A DNA stretch of 64,000 bases from Faecalibacterium sp. UBA1819 (GTDB lineage Bacteria; Bacillota; Clostridia; Oscillospirales; Ruminococcaceae): NCBI GenBank assembly GCA_002315015.1, contig DCEX01000032.1, positions 1,818 through 65,817 on the forward strand. The letters run 5' to 3'. Positions 61,842 to 64,000 of this stretch are shown here, one piece after another. Position 1 is the stretch's first letter. Each line of letters opens with the position of its first letter. The notes beneath the pieces are model-generated. The model did not search any database. It was not told the DNA's origin and worked only from the letters and a program-made list of their open reading frames with translations. Made by a program: the position numbers and the translations under genes.

Positions 61842-62621
61842 ATGGTTCGCATTGTAAAAACAGAATTTTATAAATTGAAAAGGTATCATATCCTTTGGGC
61901 GGGCGTTGCGCTCATGCTCCTATCCGTCCTGCTGACCTTGTTTACCTCGATGGCGAATGATGGTTCTGTTTGGGATTTCGCCTATCTTACAGAACAGGTC
62001 ATCAAAAATAATATGTCCATGATTTTCCCAATGTGTATTAGCCTAATTGCTGGATATATGATTTCTCGTGAGCAGACGGATGACACATTGAAAAATATTC
62101 TGACTGTGCCAATCTCTTTTAAGAAACTGCTGATTGGAAAACTGATTGCGTGCGGCGTATTGTCTATTATTTTTGGACTGATATGCAGTCTGTTTACAAT
62201 CATAGCGGAAATAATTGTGGGATTTCCCGGCTTTGAGATTTCCTTAGCTCTAAAAGCAACCTTGCAGATTACCGCAGTTAATTTCTTTTTATATCTTGCG
62301 GTTCTGCCAATTATCGCTCTTACTTGTCGGAGAGCAGGCAGCTTTTTAGTTGGTGTAATCATTGCTTTTGTCTATGGATATGGAGGGATGTTTGCCGCAG
62401 GAAATATGACATTAGCAAACTTCTATCCGATTACCGCAAGCCTTGGTATGGTAGGCTACCGCAGCTATGATACCGCGGTCAACTGGAATATCGGAATCTG
62501 TTCTTGCAGCCTTGTGCTTGCTGTCGTTATTTCTGCCATCTTGATTTTGTGGATGAAAGAGCGAGAAGTAACTCAAACAAAGAAAAATACTAAAAAGGCA
62601 GCACCAAAGAAAGGCTGGTGA
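61842..62621 (+). CDS. ABC-2 type permease 2
   Basis: 259 residues, opening MVRIVKTEFYKLKRYHIL, with six hydrophobic segments and SREQTDDTLKNILTVPISFKKLL, the conserved segment also seen in permease 1 (NDTFKNLRTIPVTSTQMV). The C-terminal tail is basic (KKNTKKAAPKKGW). It forms the membrane part of the transporter with permease 1, as in CprB/CprC or SpaE/SpaG. Confidence 0.88.
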   Translation: MVRIVKTEFYKLKRYHILWAGVALMLLSVLLTLFTSMANDGSVWDFAYLTEQVIKNNMSMIFPMCISLIAGYMISREQTDDTLKNILTVPISFKKLLIGKLIACGVLSIIFGLICSLFTIIAEIIVGFPGFEISLALKATLQITAVNFFLYLAVLPIIALTCRRAGSFLVGVIIAFVYGYGGMFAAGNMTLANFYPITASLGMVGYRSYDTAVNWNIGICSCSLVLAVVISAILILWMKEREVTQTKKNTKKAAPKKGW

Positions 62622-62628
62622 TGATTTT

Positions 62629-63090
62629 ATGAAGAAAATAGTTTTAGTATTCGCATTCATTCTTGTGGGAAGTTTTATGCTTTCTGGCTGTTCCAAAAAT
62701 GAAATTCTTGATCATTATAATAATATCATTCAGTCGGTTGGAGCCATAGAGCTTACAGGAAAGTTATCTTTGGAGGGAACAAAAGAAAAAGGGATTGATG
62801 ATTACACGGGAACTTATACGGCTGATTATGAGAATTTTTCAGATACAGAGTATTTGTTTGGAGGAACTTCCATAAAGAGAGAAGCCGGTAAGGAGCTGTC
62901 TATTGATTGCAATTTGGAAGTTACGGAAGGTACTGCAAAAGTATTTTGGGTTTCGGGCTCTGATGAAGCAGTCACTTTGATTGAAACAACCGGAACTTAT
63001 CGTGACACAATTATACTTCCTGATGGTGGAAATTATATCGGCATTGAGTGTGAGGACTTTACTGGAAGCATTGAGTTGAATATTGAATAA
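62629..63090 (+). CDS. Small lipoprotein linked to the ABC transporter
   Basis: 153 residues. Signal peptide MKKIVLVFAFILVGSFML and lipobox LSGC with Cys21, so anchored on the outer face of the membrane. The mature part has many beta-prone stretches (IELTGKLSLEGTKEK, TYTADYENF) and no recognised family. It starts 7 bp after permease 2, so it belongs to the transporter unit, and could bind or sense the exported peptide (inference). Confidence 0.75.
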   Translation: MKKIVLVFAFILVGSFMLSGCSKNEILDHYNNIIQSVGAIELTGKLSLEGTKEKGIDDYTGTYTADYENFSDTEYLFGGTSIKREAGKELSIDCNLEVTEGTAKVFWVSGSDEAVTLIETTGTYRDTIILPDGGNYIGIECEDFTGSIELNIE

Positions 63091-63094
63091 CATT

Positions 63095-63135
63095 CTGCCG
63101 GACGACGGCAAAAGAAAAAAGCCGTCGTCTAGCAG
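63095..63135. terminator. Stem-loop at end of transporter unit
   Basis: CTGC(CG)GACGACGGC pairs with GCCGTCGTC(TA)GCAG; the loop is A-rich and there is no T-run after the stem, so termination is uncertain. Confidence 0.5.
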
Positions 63136-63141
63136 ACGCAT

Positions 63142-63511
63142 TCGGAAAGTCACTATTTAGGCCAGCTGGTTGACGGCGGCGGCCTTGCTCCATACGGCTA
63201 TGACCTTGTAAAAAGCGAGCGTTTTAATAAGTGAAAGCATGAACTCTATAATCTGGTGGTCAATGCAACCGAAGCCGCTGTGGTGCGTATCATCTTTGAT
63301 AAGGCGGTGTATCTGCTGCGGCAAAACCCGCAAACAAACCGACTGTGACGGGCAGACGAGCTACACAGCCACCATAGAGGCAAAGAAAATGATCGTGAGC
63401 TGTTTGATAAAGCGGGTAGAGGGATTCCGCGACTACAAGCTGCACATTGATTTCAACATTGACTTTACATAGTTCTGTGAAGGGCTGGACATTGTGATGA
63501 TTACCGCATAA
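63142..63511 (+). pseudogene. Remnant of a large serine recombinase
   Basis: The frame from ~63142 reads ...HYLGQLVDGGGLAPYGYDLV, then a stop (TGA at 63232) after RFNK, continuing KHELYNLVVNATEAAVVRII: the recombinase-domain region of TnpX/Tn4451-type large serine recombinases. After a deletion, 63373-63511 encodes the typical C-terminus (KKMIVSCLIKRVEGFRDYKL, DFNIDFT, stop TAG, FCEGLDIVMITA). The N-terminal catalytic domain is missing. It marks the end of a decayed mobile element that probably brought in the two-component/ABC cassette. Confidence 0.8.
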
Positions 63512-63544
63512 AAAACAAAACCTCGCCTCCTTTCGGAAGCGAGG
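63511..63544 (-). terminator. Terminator of tRNA-Ala
   Basis: On the minus strand CCTCGC(TT)CC-GAAA-GG(A)GGCGAGG is followed by TTTTGTTTTTT. Confidence 0.85.
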
Positions 63545-63564
63545 AAAAATTCTTTCCCTTGAGA

Positions 63565-63640
<76 letters not shown>

Positions 63641-63684
63641 AGATGTGGGAAAGAACATTTATTTAGTTTTGTTGAGGGGTGTGT

Positions 63685-63722
63685 AACCGCTTCAAGCGCT
63701 CTCCCAGCTGAGCTATACCCCC
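63685..63722 (-). pseudogene. Truncated tRNA-Ala copy
   Basis: The first 31 bases of the tRNA-Ala gene (acceptor 5' strand, D arm, 5' anticodon stem) are repeated here. They are followed by GCGGTT of the T arm after loss of the anticodon loop and variable region, and the 3' half is missing. It lies 44 bp upstream of the intact gene, in the same transcript. Confidence 0.75.
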
Positions 63723-63810
63723 AAATAAAAGGGTGTGCTGAGTATTTCTTAATTTAATTTTGCAACCCGGTTAGCGGTTCCGTGTGCTCCGCTTTCCTGA
63801 CTGCTTGTTT

Positions 63811-63839
63811 ATTATAACAGCCTCACACATAAATGTCAA
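63811..63839 (-). promoter_or_regulatory. Promoter of tRNA-Ala
   Basis: Minus strand TTGACA (63839-63834), 17-base spacer, TATAAT (63816-63811): perfect consensus. Confidence 0.9.
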
Positions 63840-64000
63840 CACTTTTTCTGAAATTTTTTTATTTTTTTTCGCAAAAGCTTGAAGGCTCTGTGATATGATA
63901 GTTTTTGTACTACTTTATAAAGGTAAGAGGGTTTTTAATCCCAATGCTTTTGGTTGAATTTGCGATAAGTGCATTATATATTGCTTTTAGAACAAACTTA
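63840..64000. other. AT-rich end of window, nothing recognised
   Basis: T-rich stretch (63842-63870) followed by AT-rich sequence; no gene, tRNA or clear signal seen. Confidence 0.5.

Overview
The window reads as a chromosome segment of an anaerobic, moderately GC-rich low-GC-phylum bacterium (class Clostridia, most likely order Oscillospirales). Supporting signs are a type III glutamine synthetase, a class III fructose-bisphosphatase, an alaS T-box leader, a TPP riboswitch in front of thiT, rubredoxin, a water-forming type NADH oxidase, PflX-type radical SAM and DUF3793 proteins, and strong GGAGG ribosome binding sites. No rRNA, CRISPR array or intact prophage is visible.

Layout. 1-1620: edge of a mobile element (MobC-like fragment, HNH endonuclease with homing-associated repeats, DUF6061 protein). 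1870-7120: an HSP90-family ATPase followed by three tandem paralogous helical-repeat proteins in one operon. 7120-13300 (minus strand): a membrane protein, a TauE/SafE permease, a calcium-type P-ATPase, an RpiB-like isomerase and small proteins. 13480-13650: tRNA-Ser. 13710-27811: a nitrogen block, with gltB-gltD-asnB on the minus strand and glutamine synthetase III, CTP synthase, glutamine synthetase I and an ANTAR RNA-binding regulator on the plus strand. gltB, the GSIII gene and pyrG each have a terminator-like hairpin between the promoter region and the start codon.

27980-30746: an orphan N-acetyl sugar amidotransferase with its own HisF- and HisH-like ammonia-supplying partners. 30754-54000: core metabolism and information genes (cytidylate-kinase-like, thiT, nth, glyA, rubredoxin, esterase, rarA, GH3 glycosidase, alaS, HIT, phosphoribosyltransferase, comEC, holA, rnmV, pflX-like, fbp, deoD, cdd, nox). 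53580-54780: a DUF3793 and flavodoxin pair behind DtxR-like inverted repeats, probably iron-responsive. 54978-56126: a long PRPP synthetase.

56250-63511: a more AT-rich accessory segment. It has a WYL-type regulator and a GyrI-like protein sharing an inverted-repeat operator, then an HTH/response regulator/histidine kinase/ABC transporter/lipoprotein cassette of the antimicrobial-peptide resistance type. The transporter promoter carries four 8-bp direct repeats at an exact 11-bp period. The segment ends in a broken serine recombinase, next to tRNA-Ala(GGC) and a truncated tRNA-Ala copy.

The candidates most worth follow-up are the HSP90 plus triplicated helical-repeat operon, the nitrogen block with ANTAR protein and attenuator leaders, and the response-regulator box array. 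Family names come from sequence recognition only; no database search was run.
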